A stretch of 64,000 bases of DNA from Adiantum capillus-veneris (Eukaryota > Streptophyta > Polypodiopsida > Polypodiales > Pteridaceae): the NCBI GenBank assembly GCA_014529385.2, contig CM043952.1, forward strand, positions 64,380,370 through 64,444,369. The letters run 5' to 3'. The notes under the pieces are model-generated. The model was not told the origin of the DNA, ran no database searches, and saw nothing but the letters and a program-made list of their open reading frames with translations. A program made the position numbers and the translations under genes. Below, piece after piece: positions 1-12,325 of this stretch; the first letter of the stretch is position 1; the number at the start of each line of letters is the position of its first letter.

Positions 1-621
1 TTAAGCTTAGTGAGAGTCTGATATGTGTCCCATGTGCTCTTTTAGAATTCCCCTAACTTTGAGATTTTTATGCATAGGAAGTTTCTCAAGCAACTTCCTC
101 ATTAAGTGTGTAGGTTCTCTTTTTGACTCAAGCATCTTAACCCCCATGCATAGGAAGCTTCTCAAGCAACTTCCTCATTAAATGTGGCGAGTACCTCAAT
201 TACCTTAGTCATCAAGCATGACAAGCACCTTAGGTGGAGTTCCCACCTCAAGCACAGCCTTAGCTTGCTTAAGTTTCGGTCGGGTTCCCACCTGAAGCAC
301 AACCCTAGCTTGCTTAAGTTTAGGTCGGGTTCCCACCTCAAGCTCAACCCTAGCTTGCTTAAGATCAAAGGGCTTTTAACACTAACCATTGGAGATATTT
401 AATGAAGCTAACCCTAAGGTCTTTTAAGCTTCATTAGTTAACCTTGCTCTTTGACATACCATCTCTCATTTGGGCCCCTTTACCATTGGCCCCGTGTTGA
501 GATAGATCCGTAACCACATGTCTATATTATAACCCTTGCTCCTGTTTATTAGCTCATATTAAAGATCAGTTTAATATGATCAAATCATTTGGGTTGGTTA
601 GATATTAGATATTTAATGACA
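1..621 (-). repeat. 3' LTR of gypsy copy A (partial, runs off the window)
   Basis: On the minus strand the LTR starts with TGTCATTAAATATC at 621 and continues beyond position 1. It matches the full 5' LTR at 12326-13949, so roughly 1 kb lies outside the window. It contains short direct repeats of about 40 bp (240-360, built on GCTTGCTTAAGTTTAGGTCG) and two copies of a longer unit around 65-180 (CTTCCTCATTAA with TGCATAGGAAG). The 72-75 aa ORFs that run through it are by-products of the repeats and not genes. Confidence 0.85.
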
Positions 622-3226
622 TTACCTCTCTCTTAAAATCATAGTCGTCCTCGACTATGAGGTAAAAGAGAAAAAGTCATAGTCAATAGTCAATTTGTCT
701 TAGCGGGTAGAGGATCCCTTTTTACCCTACGACATCATTCCAAGATGGATGACTAATCCATTTGGTGCTTGGGAGACATAGCTGCCGCAAGCATGTCTGC
801 TCTTTAGCCCATTTCATCCTCCCAAGTAGAGTGGCAAATTCTACATGGTGTTTGAGAGACGTCGTCATCCCAAACATGATTCTTAGTATGCATACTACTT
901 AAATTTGTGCACAATTAAGAGAGAATCAGTCTTATAAGACATAAACATTGATCATTTAAAAGAAACATGTACATTTGGTTACTCTAATGTAGCATTGTAA
1001 GCGTTGACAAGGTTCATACTATCCTTAAGCTGGATTCCTTGCATCCATCTAGCATCTTCAAAAGGATAATTTTTGAACTTAATAAGATACCGTCGGATAA
1101 TCTTACCATGTCGCAGTATCTTGTCTTCATGTCGAAGGATAGCTTCGGGTTGTAGTGCCTCTTCTTGATCTTCGATTTTGGGAGGGTCTTCAATAATTGG
1201 TTTATTTGGAGGCTCTCCTTTGTAGGGCTTGAGTAGGCTCACATGAAAAACATGGTGCATGAGTAAATGGTTGGACAAATTTAATTAATAAGCCATCTCA
1301 TTGATTAGCTTAAGAATTTAAAAAGGACCATAATATCTTTTTGCTAGTTTAGCATAATACTTTTGATGACCCGTTGGATTTTTGTCCGTCATTTGCCTCA
1401 ATTGAGCCTTAGGAAACTTAAGTAAGACCCAATCATTTTCCTTAAAGGCTAAGGCTCTTTTGTGCTTATTAGCAGCAACCCTTTTTGCCTTTCCTGTGAG
1501 ATGGATATAACCCCTTTAATCTTTGGAAAAGATTCTTGTAGGTCTCGGCTATATTCATTAGCAGCGGAGATCTTCCCATGTACTTTAAGTAGTAAGGGAC
1601 TTTTGGATCTTCCTTCTTTAACCTCAAGAGGTACTTTTCCCATAGAAGTATGTACAATGTCATTGTACACATACTCTATAAGAGGTAGGTACTTCTATCA
1701 TTGAGAACATTGATCTACTTCCATGACATAGGCTTTTAGTAGATTCAAGAATCATTAGATTAGTTATTTCACTTTGGTCATCCGTTTGTGGATGATATGC
1801 CGAAAGAGAAATGTAATCTACTTCTTAGATTTCAAAAGAGACCCTTCTAGAAATTACTGGTCATTCTAGGATCTTTGTCCGACACTATTTTGATGTTGGA
1901 ATCCATGATGCATGAAAATTTGAGATCTGAAGAGGGTTGCCATTTAATGTGCCTTAATAGTCTTTTTGACAGGCATAGAGTGTGTTTTTGACTGAAACAA
2001 TCCAAGTTGCTTCCCTCGATCAATTTCCAACTTTTGGTATACCACACATTTTGAAATATACTCTTGTATGTTTACTTTTCATGGTAGACCAATAGAAATA
2101 CATTTCTAATCCTCGAAGAGTAGACTATGGAATCCCTTTTTGCCCTGCATAAGGAGAAGTATGGGATTCATACACGACTTTCGTATTGTATGGGTTTAAC
2201 ACATAGCCTATTGCCGTTTGGAAGATAACCATCCTTCAAGGTGACTAGTTCTTTTTTTTCCTTCTCTATTGCAAAGGCTGTAATTACATACTTAAAGTCT
2301 TGGTCAGTAGCATACTCATCTATCATAAAAGATAGATCATTGTGAGTTGCTATAGACACCACATTTACCCTTGGTCGTTGTGAAAGTGCATCGACCACTT
2401 GATTGTGCTTGCTAACAATGTGAGCAATATGAAATTTAAATCGCAAAAGAAAATTTTCCCACCTCATTTGTTTGTGGAGAGCTTGGTTTGCGTCATGAAG
2501 TTCTTGAGGCTTCGTGATCCATTTGTAGGATGAATGGAGTCCCCAAGAGACAGTGTTTCCACGTGTTTAGGGCATATAAAATAGCTAGTACCTCTTTTTT
2601 TAATTTGCTCAATACTCAATTATTGAAGTTGAGTTTTTGACTCTCATATGCTATGGCATGCCCTTCTTGCAGCAAAATAGCTCCAAGGCAATTACCACAA
2701 GGATCACATTGAACCTCAAATGGCTTTAAGAGATCTAATAGTGTGAGCACATGTTGAAAGATAACATTCTCCTTAAGCTTCTCAAAAGCTTCTTGCACTT
2801 TTGCAATCCATGAATACTTAACGTTCCTTTTTGTTAAGCCATGTAATGGGTCTGCTATTAGCGAGAATTTTTTTCTATGAAGCATCTATAGTATGCACAC
2901 ATACCTATGAAGCTTCGTACCTCATTTAGATTCCTTAAATTAGGCCATCCTTTTATTATCTCTAACTTTGTTGGATCCATACGGGTGCCGTCATTAGAGA
3001 TAATGTGACCTAAATATTGAATCTCTTGTAGAAAAATTCACTTTTCTTTTCATTAATGAAAAGCTTATTCTCTCTCACAACTTGAAAGGTTACCTGGAGG
3101 TGTCGCTTGTACTCTTCAAGAGAATTTGGATGGCCTGAAGATTTTTGTCCATCATGAGTTTGAATGCGTCTGGAGCATTTGTTAGGCCAAACTTGTAAAT
3201 TATCAAATAGATCTTCTACCCACGGC
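622..3226 (-). pseudogene. Gypsy copy A pol, 3' half: RT end, RNase H, integrase, chromodomain
   Basis: Read on the minus strand this is the distal part of a Ty3/gypsy polyprotein. In order: the end of RT (3330-3010), RNase H (2885-2616 with FEVQCDPCGNCLGAIL, then 2467-2168 with SKHNQVVDALSQRP), a badly decayed integrase core (about 2050-1700, VSDKDPRM still visible), integrase C-terminus (1670-1449) and a chromodomain-like tail (1278-979, IIRRYLIKFKNYPFEDARW). The frame is broken many times and the element cannot be active. The chromodomain places it among chromoviruses. Its RT is interrupted at about 3226 by the nested element and resumes after 9740. Copy C at 56654-59880 is a better-preserved relative. 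Confidence 0.85.
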
Positions 3227-4044
3227 ACTGTGTCGTGCTGTGACACGTACATAGTGGGAACACATGCTACAAGATTTATCTTGTAACTTTTTAGATACAT
3301 AGTTATATTTTCTATAATATACATATGCATATTTAAGTATAATAATATTCTTTCTATCTCATCCTATTATTTATCTCAAGGGCAACCTATTCTTACTTTA
3401 CCATCAGAAAATACTATGGAAAAAGCGTTAATAGCTCCGCCTCTTTAACTTCGGGCAAAAAGCATTGATTCTTTATTTCTACTATCTCATTAGTATCTCA
3501 CACCTTAGCTAGATCCTATATCTAGGGTAAAATACATTCTATGTATTTTTCATATTTTTCTTATATTTCTTTCTAAATAGCTACTAGGAGGGAATCAAAT
3601 CCTAGTGGGACAATAGGTGGCATGATTTCAAAGATACACTTATTTTAATGCATTATTGCAAGCATGATTACAAAACTTTGTCAAGGAGCAATGTCATGCT
3701 TTCATATGGCATGAGGTATCCTTTGGAATCAAATAAAAGTTTAGGCTAAGGGGACCACAGGAAGACTTTTGCTGCCAGAAATGGACTCTATTTTGATGAA
3801 TTTTTTACACAAGGTTTCAATCCGAATTGGAAAATGCATATTGAAAAGAAGTCGTAGGTAATGAGCTGAAGTTTCTGTCCATATTTTTACTTTTTTATTT
3901 GGAGCCACGGTTGAGGAGATATGATCAAAATACTGGACCCCAATCTGCCCACATCATGCAGGGACAACTCATTTCCAACTTTTCCAATTCTTGTTCACAC
4001 TGGCTCTTCTCTTCTTCTGTAAACCCTTGGGGGTTCCCTTCACC

Positions 4045-4052
4045 TATAAAAG
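4045..4052 (+). promoter_or_regulatory. Probable TATA box in the 5' LTR
   Basis: TATAAAAG in a GGGGGTTCCCTTCACC context about 815 bp into the LTR, conserved at 8565-8572 in the other LTR. This is the plausible core promoter; the transcription start is inferred and not seen. Confidence 0.45.
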
Positions 4053-4388
4053 AGGACCTCTTATTCCTTGAAAAAAACTAAAGCATTCAAGCCATTGATG
4101 AGAGGAATTCATGAGGGAGGGAGTAGTAATGCCAAATTGTACTTAGTCATTAACATAAGCCTAAGCCTACACTTTCTCCTAGAAGAAGACTAGCCATTCT
4201 TGCAACAAGCTAACCTTGGAAGATCAACTCTAATCAAAGAAGGTCTTGCACTTGGTGTATCAATCAAAGTGGAATTTCCACTCTTCTTCTCTCTCCATCA
4301 ATAATGGTGCCGAAGGGTTTGTTAAGTAAGATGTGTTCTACATTGATGTTTTCTTGATTTCTTGTTGTTTTCTTTTTCATATCTAATC

Positions 4389-4560
<172 letters not shown>

Positions 4561-5308
4561 CTAATCTCATCTCCTTAACCAAACCTATCTCTCTCATTCG
4601 TAATTTATCCTCTATACAAATTCTAGGTTCTCTTTACTACAGGTACATCTCAGGGCTTGGGAGGGAAACTTCTCATCTCTTCACTTCTCTCATATATACA
4701 TTTTTCACATACTATCCTAGATGAATAATCCACATGATGTAATTTGTATCGCTTTCACTCTGTATGATCTATTAGAATTAACGTATGGATTAGCCGTAAA
4801 ATACACTTTCAACAACGTATAGTGTTTCTCTTTGGCCCAGAAAGGCTCAATGAAATACTTCTTTCATCGGATCCCATCATACTACCTCTTATAGACTATA
4901 ACTTTTCTTTTGATGTAAGCGTAGTTATCTTGCTATGAACCAAGAGGATTTGTATACACAATTAATCCCCATCACTAGAAAAAACATATATATTTGGTCA
5001 GCCAAGATTGAATGCCATTAACTCATCTATTAACCCTTTCATACTACCCATGATACGATATGACCATAGCCTTGATGTTTTCATCTTTGTGTTGTTTTGA
5101 CATTCTCTTTTGTGTTCTTTCTTTGTGTGTGTGAGTGCAAGAGAGAAAGAGTGGGTCTTCTTTGATTGCACTTCTTTCCAAACCCTAGTCTTCATGGCAT
5201 CTATGGTTTAACTCCTTTATATAGTTTTTGTTGAGTTCTCTCACAAACTCTCACAGCCATAAGCCCGGTGCTTTCTTGGCAAGACCGCAAATTTCTCGCC
5301 ATATTTTT

Positions 5309-5326
5309 GGTGAACCCGACGTGAAC
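5309..5326 (+). other. Putative primer-binding site
   Basis: GGTGAACCCGACGTGAAC follows the LTR end (…CTCGCCA, 5301) by a few bases, where a PBS is expected. It is not the TGGTATCAGAGC site used by the other elements in this window. I cannot assign the primer tRNA without a tRNA search. Confidence 0.4.
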
Positions 5327-5350
5327 AAGCCGGGGTGAGAGTACATAAAG

Positions 5351-5686
5351 ATGGCTAGCAAAGTGGAGCAGCTATATGCTGAAATGAAAGAGCTTGCAGA
5401 TAGATGCAAATGGCTTGAAGAAGAAGACCGGATTCAAAAAGCGATTGAAAGCGCTAGGCAATCAGTATATAGTGAGCTTAATATATTCAAAGGCTATGAT
5501 CCAGAAGGATATCTTGAGTGCTATGTGACAGAGATGAGGCTTCAAGCTATTCCAGAAGCTCGGATGATTGCATCATTTGTTGAACTTGTGAGTGATGATT
5601 TCAAGCACCAAGTTCAGGACTATGCAAGTGTATATTCAAGCAACTGGGGTGAGTTTTCTATAGCTATAACACATGTATGCTTGTAA
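5351..5686 (+). pseudogene. Gag-like N-terminal reading frame of the non-autonomous element
   Basis: 111 codons from an ATG 50 bp inside the left LTR (MASKVEQLYAEMKELADRCK). The first 35 residues look coiled-coil. Then comes a segment with the look of a gypsy gag capsid start: LNIFKGYDPEGYLECYVTEM, MRLQAIPEARMIASFV and a WGEF near the end. The frame ends at a TAA (5684-5686) but stays open for about 45 codons after it, up to about 5830, and a frame change at about 5832 then leads into the next ORF. I infer that the two were once one gag-like ORF. Similarity to gag is by eye only. Confidence 0.55.
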
Positions 5687-5834
5687 CATCAAGACCAAGA
5701 GATGGAGCAGAGTGGAAGTGGATATGACCAGCTAGAGTTGGTGTCTCGTGTAAGCCATGCAAGTGTCAACACATCCATACAGGCTAATTTAGAAGCAGTA
5801 GAAGATGCATATCTTTTGCAAGATGCAAATTTAA

Positions 5835-7763
5835 TTGTATGCAGATGAAGCAGACATAGTGGAAGCTATTTATGCACGTTTGGGTCTTGTAACCTTCGTA
5901 TCTCAAGATAATGACTCTCATGATGCTATCCAAGCGCCTGAAACGGCTCAAAGCGACTTAGAGGATGATGCAAACTCGTCGGCTATGATAGATGATTTGG
6001 ACGCTCCTTTTGATTCATTTGAAGATGCACATGAGTGTATATACAAGGATGAGGATGCTATGGTTTTGACAGAGGATGTGAAGGGAAAGCAGGTGGAAGA
6101 GGGCTATATTAGTGATGTGCTACAATCTACTTTTGAGCAGATCCAGGAACTTTTACCAAGTTTAGAAGAGCCGGATGCCTATGCTGAAGACATATACCAG
6201 GATGAAGAAGTCATTATCAATGCTTTCCTATGCGAGTTTTATGCATGTGGTACTACCCAAATGGATATGCCTAGCTGCGAAAGTGCTAATTTAGAGGGAG
6301 TGACTGAAAATCTCTTCCTTTGTGAGTATAGCTCTGCTAGTAGCATTGCGGATTGTGAAGTACCTCAGCTAGACGAGGTGGAAGAAGAGGAGTGCATTGA
6401 CAGAGTAATATGTATGTCTTGTATATATGGGGTAGCAAATGTGATGCAGATGACTTATGAAATTGTGCCTTATTTAGAGCTAGATGCAACAAGCTTTCAC
6501 AATTCCATGGTAGAGGAAGGTGTTATGCAAAGTTTGGAGTCTTCAGCAGCTGATTTTGGATTGCCTATTCGTGATGATGACGTTTTTGAAGCCGTGTTTG
6601 CAGGAAGGACAGATGCAGATTCTCTGCATGAGGATTGGGGTTCTGCGGATGAAGCTATGAATCTTCAAGATTCACAAATCAAAGATAGAGAAATTTTTGG
6701 GAATGCTATACAGGTTGAAGTGACATCAGAGGATAGAGTAGAAGAGCAAGAAACCTCTTCGGATATGGTTAGTGATTGGGGTGATATTTTTGATCTGTGT
6801 GAAGATGCAAATAAATATGCTTGCCATAAAGTGCCTACTATACAGGGTTTTAAGAATTTCGGTTGCTTGCAGGTATGCAAACAATATCTGAGGCATAAAA
6901 GGGATTTAGGTCTTGTGTCACAGGGTATAAATTTCAAGCAGGTTTATGAGCATCTATCTGCTATGGATATGAAGGGTATACATGGTGATGCCTTGAAGCA
7001 AGAAGAGGATGCTAGCTCTATGCTGACACCAGAGTCATGTAATGAAGAAGGGTTCTCCCTAGATGAGTGGAGACATGATTCAATTGAAGATAATTTAGGG
7101 ATGGGTCACTCCAAGGAGGTTTTTGAGCAGTCGGTTACAAGTGACCGGGAGCATACCTACCAGGATGATTTGCAAAGGGAATTAGACACCATAATTGAGA
7201 GGTATGCAAAGTTTTATGATGTAAAGCTGGAGAGGTATTTGGTAAAAGGTGAGAGAATTGATGAGAGGTTTACCATGCATATTTCTGATGTTTCTCTCGA
7301 TTTTGAGAAAGGCTATCTAGAGGATTCTTTTGAGAATGAAGATGCAGATTCAGACTTCTATGTGAAAGAGGTACATATGGATTTAGCGGTTGGTGAGAAG
7401 GTTGAAGTGCAGTTTCAAAAATCTTTCAAGTATATTACAAGAAGCCTGGAAGTGTTTTTTGAAGAGGAGGATGAGGAACTTATGTCTCTTCGTCATGAAG
7501 ATTTTGCGCATAATGGAGATTTGTTACAGATGTTTTGGAGACAGATGTATATAACAATTCCTTCTGATCCAAGAGGAATTAAAAGATGCGGAGAATCTCA
7601 ATGCTTAGTACAATACAAGTTTTTGAGTTACCCATATGATCCTGGAGGAGGTCATGGGATGACAGGGGATACAATTGCTTTCACAAGTTACCATGAGGCT
7701 GGCACATGTCGGAGGATGTGCAGGTTTAGAGGGGGTGGATGTCGTGCTGTGACACGTACATAG
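5835..7763 (+). CDS. Large acidic ORF of unknown function carried by the LTR element
   Basis: 642 codons without a stop. The first codon in the open frame is TTG, with no ATG start, which fits continuation from the upstream frame. The protein is strongly acidic, rich in Asp, Glu and Ser, with recurring acidic words such as EDADSDFYVKE and FEEEDEELMSL. A short cysteine-bearing part (HKVPTIQGFKNFGCLQVCKQ) lies near residues 330-350, and the C-terminus turns Gly/Arg/Cys-rich (CRRMCRFRGGGCR). I see no zinc knuckle, protease, RT or integrase motif. The last eight codons lie in the right LTR. Staying open for 1.9 kb among so much decayed DNA suggests recent origin or past selection. It may be an extended Gag or captured host sequence. 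Confidence 0.6.
   Translation: MYADEADIVEAIYARLGLVTFVSQDNDSHDAIQAPETAQSDLEDDANSSAMIDDLDAPFDSFEDAHECIYKDEDAMVLTEDVKGKQVEEGYISDVLQSTFEQIQELLPSLEEPDAYAEDIYQDEEVIINAFLCEFYACGTTQMDMPSCESANLEGVTENLFLCEYSSASSIADCEVPQLDEVEEEECIDRVICMSCIYGVANVMQMTYEIVPYLELDATSFHNSMVEEGVMQSLESSAADFGLPIRDDDVFEAVFAGRTDADSLHEDWGSADEAMNLQDSQIKDREIFGNAIQVEVTSEDRVEEQETSSDMVSDWGDIFDLCEDANKYACHKVPTIQGFKNFGCLQVCKQYLRHKRDLGLVSQGINFKQVYEHLSAMDMKGIHGDALKQEEDASSMLTPESCNEEGFSLDEWRHDSIEDNLGMGHSKEVFEQSVTSDREHTYQDDLQRELDTIIERYAKFYDVKLERYLVKGERIDERFTMHISDVSLDFEKGYLEDSFENEDADSDFYVKEVHMDLAVGEKVEVQFQKSFKYITRSLEVFFEEEDEELMSLRHEDFAHNGDLLQMFWRQMYITIPSDPRGIKRCGESQCLVQYKFLSYPYDPGGGHGMTGDTIAFTSYHEAGTCRRMCRFRGGGCRAVTRT
7728..7739 (+). other. Polypurine tract
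   Basis: AGAGGGGGTGGA directly abuts the right LTR (TGTCGTG at 7740), as expected for plus-strand priming. It lies within the end of the 642-codon ORF. Confidence 0.75.
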
Positions 7764-8564
7764 TGGGAACGCATGCTACAAGAGTTATCTTGTAACTTTT
7801 TAGATACATAGTTATATTTTCTATAATGCACATATGCATATTTAAGTATAATAATATGCTTTCTATCTCATCCTATTATTTATCTCAAGGGTAACTTATT
7901 CTTACTTTACCATCAGAAAATACTATGGAAAAAGCATCAATAGCTCCGCCTCTTTAACTTGGGACAAAAAGAATTGATTCTTTATTTCTACTATCTCATT
8001 ATCATCTCACACCTTACCTAGATCCTATATCTAGGGTAAACTTCAATATATATACATTCTATGTATTTTTCATATTTTTCTTATATTTCTTTCTAAATAG
8101 CTACTAGGAGGGAATCAAATCCTAGTGGGACAATAGGTGGCATGATTTCAAAGATACACTTATTTTAATGCATTATTGCAAGCATGATTACAAAACTTTG
8201 TCAAGGAGCAATGTCATGCTTTCATATGGAATGAGGTGTCCTTTGGAATCAAATGAAAGTCTAAGCTAAGGGGACCACAGGAAGACTTTTGCTGCCAGAA
8301 ATGGATCCTATTTTGATGAATTTTTTACACAAGGTTCCAATCCGAATTGGAAAATGCATATAAAAAAGAAGTCGTAGGTAATGAGCTGAAGTTTCTGTCC
8401 ATATTTTTACTTTTTTATTTGGAGCCACGGTTGAGGAGATATGATCAAAATACTGGACCCCAATCTGCCCACATCATGCAGGGACAACTCATTTCCAACT
8501 TTTCCAATTCCTGTTCACACTGGCTCTTCTCTTCTTGTGTAAACCCTTGGGGGTTCCCTTCACC

Positions 8565-8572
8565 TATAAAAG
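8565..8572 (+). promoter_or_regulatory. Probable TATA box in the 3' LTR
   Basis: TATAAAAG, same context as 4045-4052. Confidence 0.4.
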
Positions 8573-8908
8573 AGGACCTCTTATTCCTTGAAAAAAACTA
8601 AAGCATTCAAGCCATTGATGAGAGGAATTCATGAGGGAGGGAGTAGTAATGCCAAATTGTACTTAGTCATTAACATAAGCCTAAGCCTACACTTTCTCCT
8701 AGAAGAAGACTAGCCATTCTTGCAACAAGCTAACCTTGGAAGATCAACTCTAATCAAAGAAGGTCTTGCATTTGGTGTATCAATCAAAGTGGAATTATCC
8801 ACTCTTCTTCTCTCTCCATCAATAATGGTGCCGAAGGGTTTGTCAAGTAAGATGTGTTCTACATTGATGTTTTCTTGATTTCTTGTTGTTTTCTTTTTCA
8901 TATCTAAT

Positions 8909-8910
<2 letters not shown>

Positions 8911-8959
<49 letters not shown>
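8911..8959. repeat. (TA)n microsatellite in the 3' LTR
   Basis: About 25 TA units, directly comparable with the longer tract in the 5' LTR. Confidence 0.97.
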
Positions 8960-8963
<4 letters not shown>

Positions 8964-9740
8964 CTAATCTCATCTCCTTAACCAAACGTATCTCTCTCAT
9001 TCTTAGTAATTTATCCTCTTTACAAATTCTAGGTTCTCTTTACTACAGGTATATCTCTCCCCGCAGTATCCTTATTGCCTATGGACAAGAATAGGGCTTG
9101 GGAGGGAAACATCTCATCTCTTCACTTCTCTCATATATACATTTTTCACATACTATCCTAGATGAATAATCCACATGATGATAATTTGTATCGCTTTCAC
9201 TCTGTATGATCTATTAGAATTAACGTATGGATTAGCCGTAAAATACACTTTCAACAACGTATAGTGTTTCTCTTTGGCCCAGAAAGGCTCAATGAAATAC
9301 TTCTTTCATCGGATCCCATCATACTACCTCTTATAGACTATAAATTTTCTTTTGATGTAAGCGTAGTTATCTTGCTATGAACCAAGAGGATTTGTATACA
9401 CAATTAATCCCCATCACTAGAAAAAACATATATATTTGGTCAGCCAAGATTGAATGCCATTAACTCATCTATTAATCCTTTCATACTACCCATGATACGA
9501 TATGACCATAGCCTTGATGTTTTCATCTTTGTGTTGTTTTGACATTCTCTTTTGTGTTCTTCTTTGTGTGTGTGAGTGCAAGAGAGAAAGAGTGGGTCTT
9601 CTTTGATTGCACTTCTTTCCAAACCCTAGTCTTCATGGCATCTATGGTTTAACTCCTTTATATAGTTTTTGTTGAGTTCTCTCACAAACTCTCACAGCCA
9701 TAAGCCCGGTGCTTTCCTAGCAAGACCGCAAATTTCTCCA

Positions 9741-12312
9741 CAACGAGAAATCTATTTTTGCTAGTGATCTTATTTAGTGCTCTATAGTCGACACACATGT
9801 GATATGTGTTGTCTTTCTTTTACACTAAAAGAAATGGTGAACAAAATGGAGAGGAGCTAGATCTCACCATCCCTTTTTTTCACCAATTCATGCACTTGCC
9901 TCATGATCTCCTCTTGTTGAGCTTGTGAAACTCGATAAGAAGGCTTGTTAGATGGTGAGCTTCTTGGTAGAAACTCAATTGCATGGTCATCATCCCTCAT
10001 TTTAGAGGTAGCTCAGTAGGAATGTCATCAAAGAAAACATCTTGGAATCAATTTAGGAAATTAGACAACTCTAATTCCTCTTTTTTTCCTTTATTGCAGG
10101 GATATGGTGTTCCCCGAGTCATGAACATGTATGTACATGCTCTTTTCCCTGTAGGTGAAGTAGATTCTCCTTTCAAGGAAATTCATGTTGGAAGCCATGC
10201 GGTTAAACCATGGTGCCCCAACGATAACATTCTCATGTTTGAGAGGGGAGATGAAGAAATCCTTTTTGTCCACATAGCTTTGGACATGAAGCCTTAATTT
10301 TCCAATTAAAGAAGTAACTGAGACGTCTTGTCCCTTGATAGCTCCATTGGATTTCAATGCATCTCCCATCTCATGGGCTTGTATGCCTAGCTTGGTGGTC
10401 AACTCCGTGGATATGAAGTTGTGAGTTGAACCAGGGTCAATGAACCAGGGTCAAACAAAATAAAGGCATCAAGCTCTTGCATCTTTCCCCAAGCATAGGA
10501 AAGGAGAAATCCTTGGCAAGGAGCATCCTCTTTTGGAGCTTCAAACATAGAGGCTCTTAGAAGTCTCATTGCGGCAATTCACTTGGGGCAAGGACGATAA
10601 CCATGGCCTTGCTCCCTACACTTAAAACATTTGTGGTCCTTACGAAAAGCTTCTAGCTCCTTAGGAGAAAGTTTATATTTACCTTTGTAAACTCCCTTCT
10701 CCTTGGACCAATTGTTGTTGTTGGAATGGCCTTGGGAAGAATTTTGGGCATTGGATTTCCTCTTGGCATCACTTTTGTCTTTATTTTCCATGGGCTTGAC
10801 ATTCCGTCTAGCCCCTTGTTGGAAATTGATGCTCCAAGAAACCATGGTGTGGTGGATTACTTCAGTGATAGAACCAGGTCGTTGAGAATTGACATACTCG
10901 GCCATCTCTTTGGGTAATCCCACACAAAATTGTTGCTTTTGCGTGGAAAAGTCTATCTTTTGAAAGATAGTAGCCTTGAGATGTAATTCTCAAAACTTAT
11001 CCATATATTTGTGGATAGACTCATGAGAGAGAAGCTTTAAAATTCGCCGTTTTTGGTAAGCACTTTATCCTTTGCATAACTTGCAAGGAATTGCTTCATG
11101 ATGGAAACTCGTGGAGTTTTCCATGTCTTTGGGGCTTTGCCGTTGCCACGAAGGCTAGCCCACCATTGACGAGATGATTTTTGGAAGTGCATAGCTACAT
11201 GGTGTAGCTTGGAGGACTTTGTGAATCCCTCGTCTCCAAAGGCCCATCAAATTGTTGGATGAAGGCCAATACTTTTTCAGTAGCACCAAAGGTGCCATCA
11301 TAGGTGAGAAAAGAGATACTCTTTTCTCCCTCTTTGAACTTCTTTAGCTTTTGTGATCTTCGCCATGCAGGGTAAGATTTGCAATGTCCTCCCCTCTTGT
11401 ATTCTCTAGGAGAATAGCCATAGCTTTCATTGGTAGAGGGGAAAGGTGAAGAAGAAGGAGAACAGGGTGACTTCTTTCTTGCCCTATTCTTTCTTTGTTT
11501 CCTCTCTTCCCTTTTGGAGTGACGAGGAGAAGGACTATGGGTTAACCATTTCCTCCTGGGAGGAGTTGGTGATCGTCTAGACCGCCATCTTCATGGAGCC
11601 ACATCTTTTGAGGAACTTAGGGAGTCATTACTTTCTTGTTCTTTGGATTTATCCTCTCGTATGGGAGAGAGTCTTCTTTTAAGGGTCTCACAAAGAGGCC
11701 TCCTAAGCTCTCTCTCCTCTTTGAGAGGAATGGAAATCCCATAAGCACGAAGTTGTTGAGTAACTTCGGCTTGCAAAGAGGGGTTGCCCATAGCTTGTTG
11801 CAACCTAGTAACAAGATAATTAACAAACATGGGGGCATCATCATTAACACCTTCATGTGCAAAATCAAAGTTATCAATGTTCATTCTACTCTCTTGGTTA
11901 TGGTCAGCCATGTTAAGTAAACTTATGTGTTTACTTAGTGTATGCTTTGGCAATTCAAAACCTTAGTTGGTACTCCTCTTAGCCTTTGAAAATAGGCACT
12001 TAAGTATCTACACCCACGGCTCGAATTTGTTAATTATAGAGAGTAGTGGAGTGAGTCTAATATAGAGAAGGTGCCGAGGGATAGCTCCTTTCGGACTTCT
12101 TATGGCTCAATAATGATAAAGCCGTAGGAAAGTCTAAAACGACTCTATTATTAAGACCAAAGCTCCCGAGGTGTGCACCATATCCCACATAGTGGGCTCA
12201 ACAAAACCGATAGTAGATCCCAGTCCCACTTACCCTGATATAATTAACAAAAACAACCATTAATAGGCTACTTAAGGATCTCTCTTCTTAAGCAAGAAAA
12301 GAGAAACCAAAC
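9741..12312 (-). pseudogene. Gypsy copy A: RT start, protease and gag
   Basis: This continues copy A upstream of the nested insertion (minus strand, so 5' is to the right). The gag N-terminus is at 11953-11591 (MADHNQESRMNIDNFDFAHE). A decayed capsid region follows, about 11580-10930. The nucleocapsid at 10923-10579 has one CCHC knuckle (CFKCREQGHGYRPC). The protease and linker lie at about 10470-10091: FDPGS is visible at about 10430 but is broken by a tandem duplication of about 15 bp (ACCAGGGTCAATGA). The RT N-terminus follows at about 10050-9745. Multiple frameshifts. The same gag, on the other strand, is in copy B (16140-17617). Confidence 0.85.
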
Positions 12313-12324
12313 GCTCTGATACCA
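12313..12324 (-). other. tRNA-Met(i) primer-binding site, gypsy copy A
   Basis: GCTCTGATACCA on the plus strand, which is TGGTATCAGAGC on the minus strand, one base from the LTR end. This is the standard plant initiator-Met PBS. Confidence 0.92.
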
Positions 12325-12325
12325 A

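Larger units (their letters stand above)
7740..9740 (+). repeat. 3' LTR of the non-autonomous element
   Basis: 2001 bp, partner of 3231-5301. It has a 20-bp-scale indel near 9059-9090 and a short AT tract at 8911-8959 where the sister LTR has a long AC-AT tract. Confidence 0.88.
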
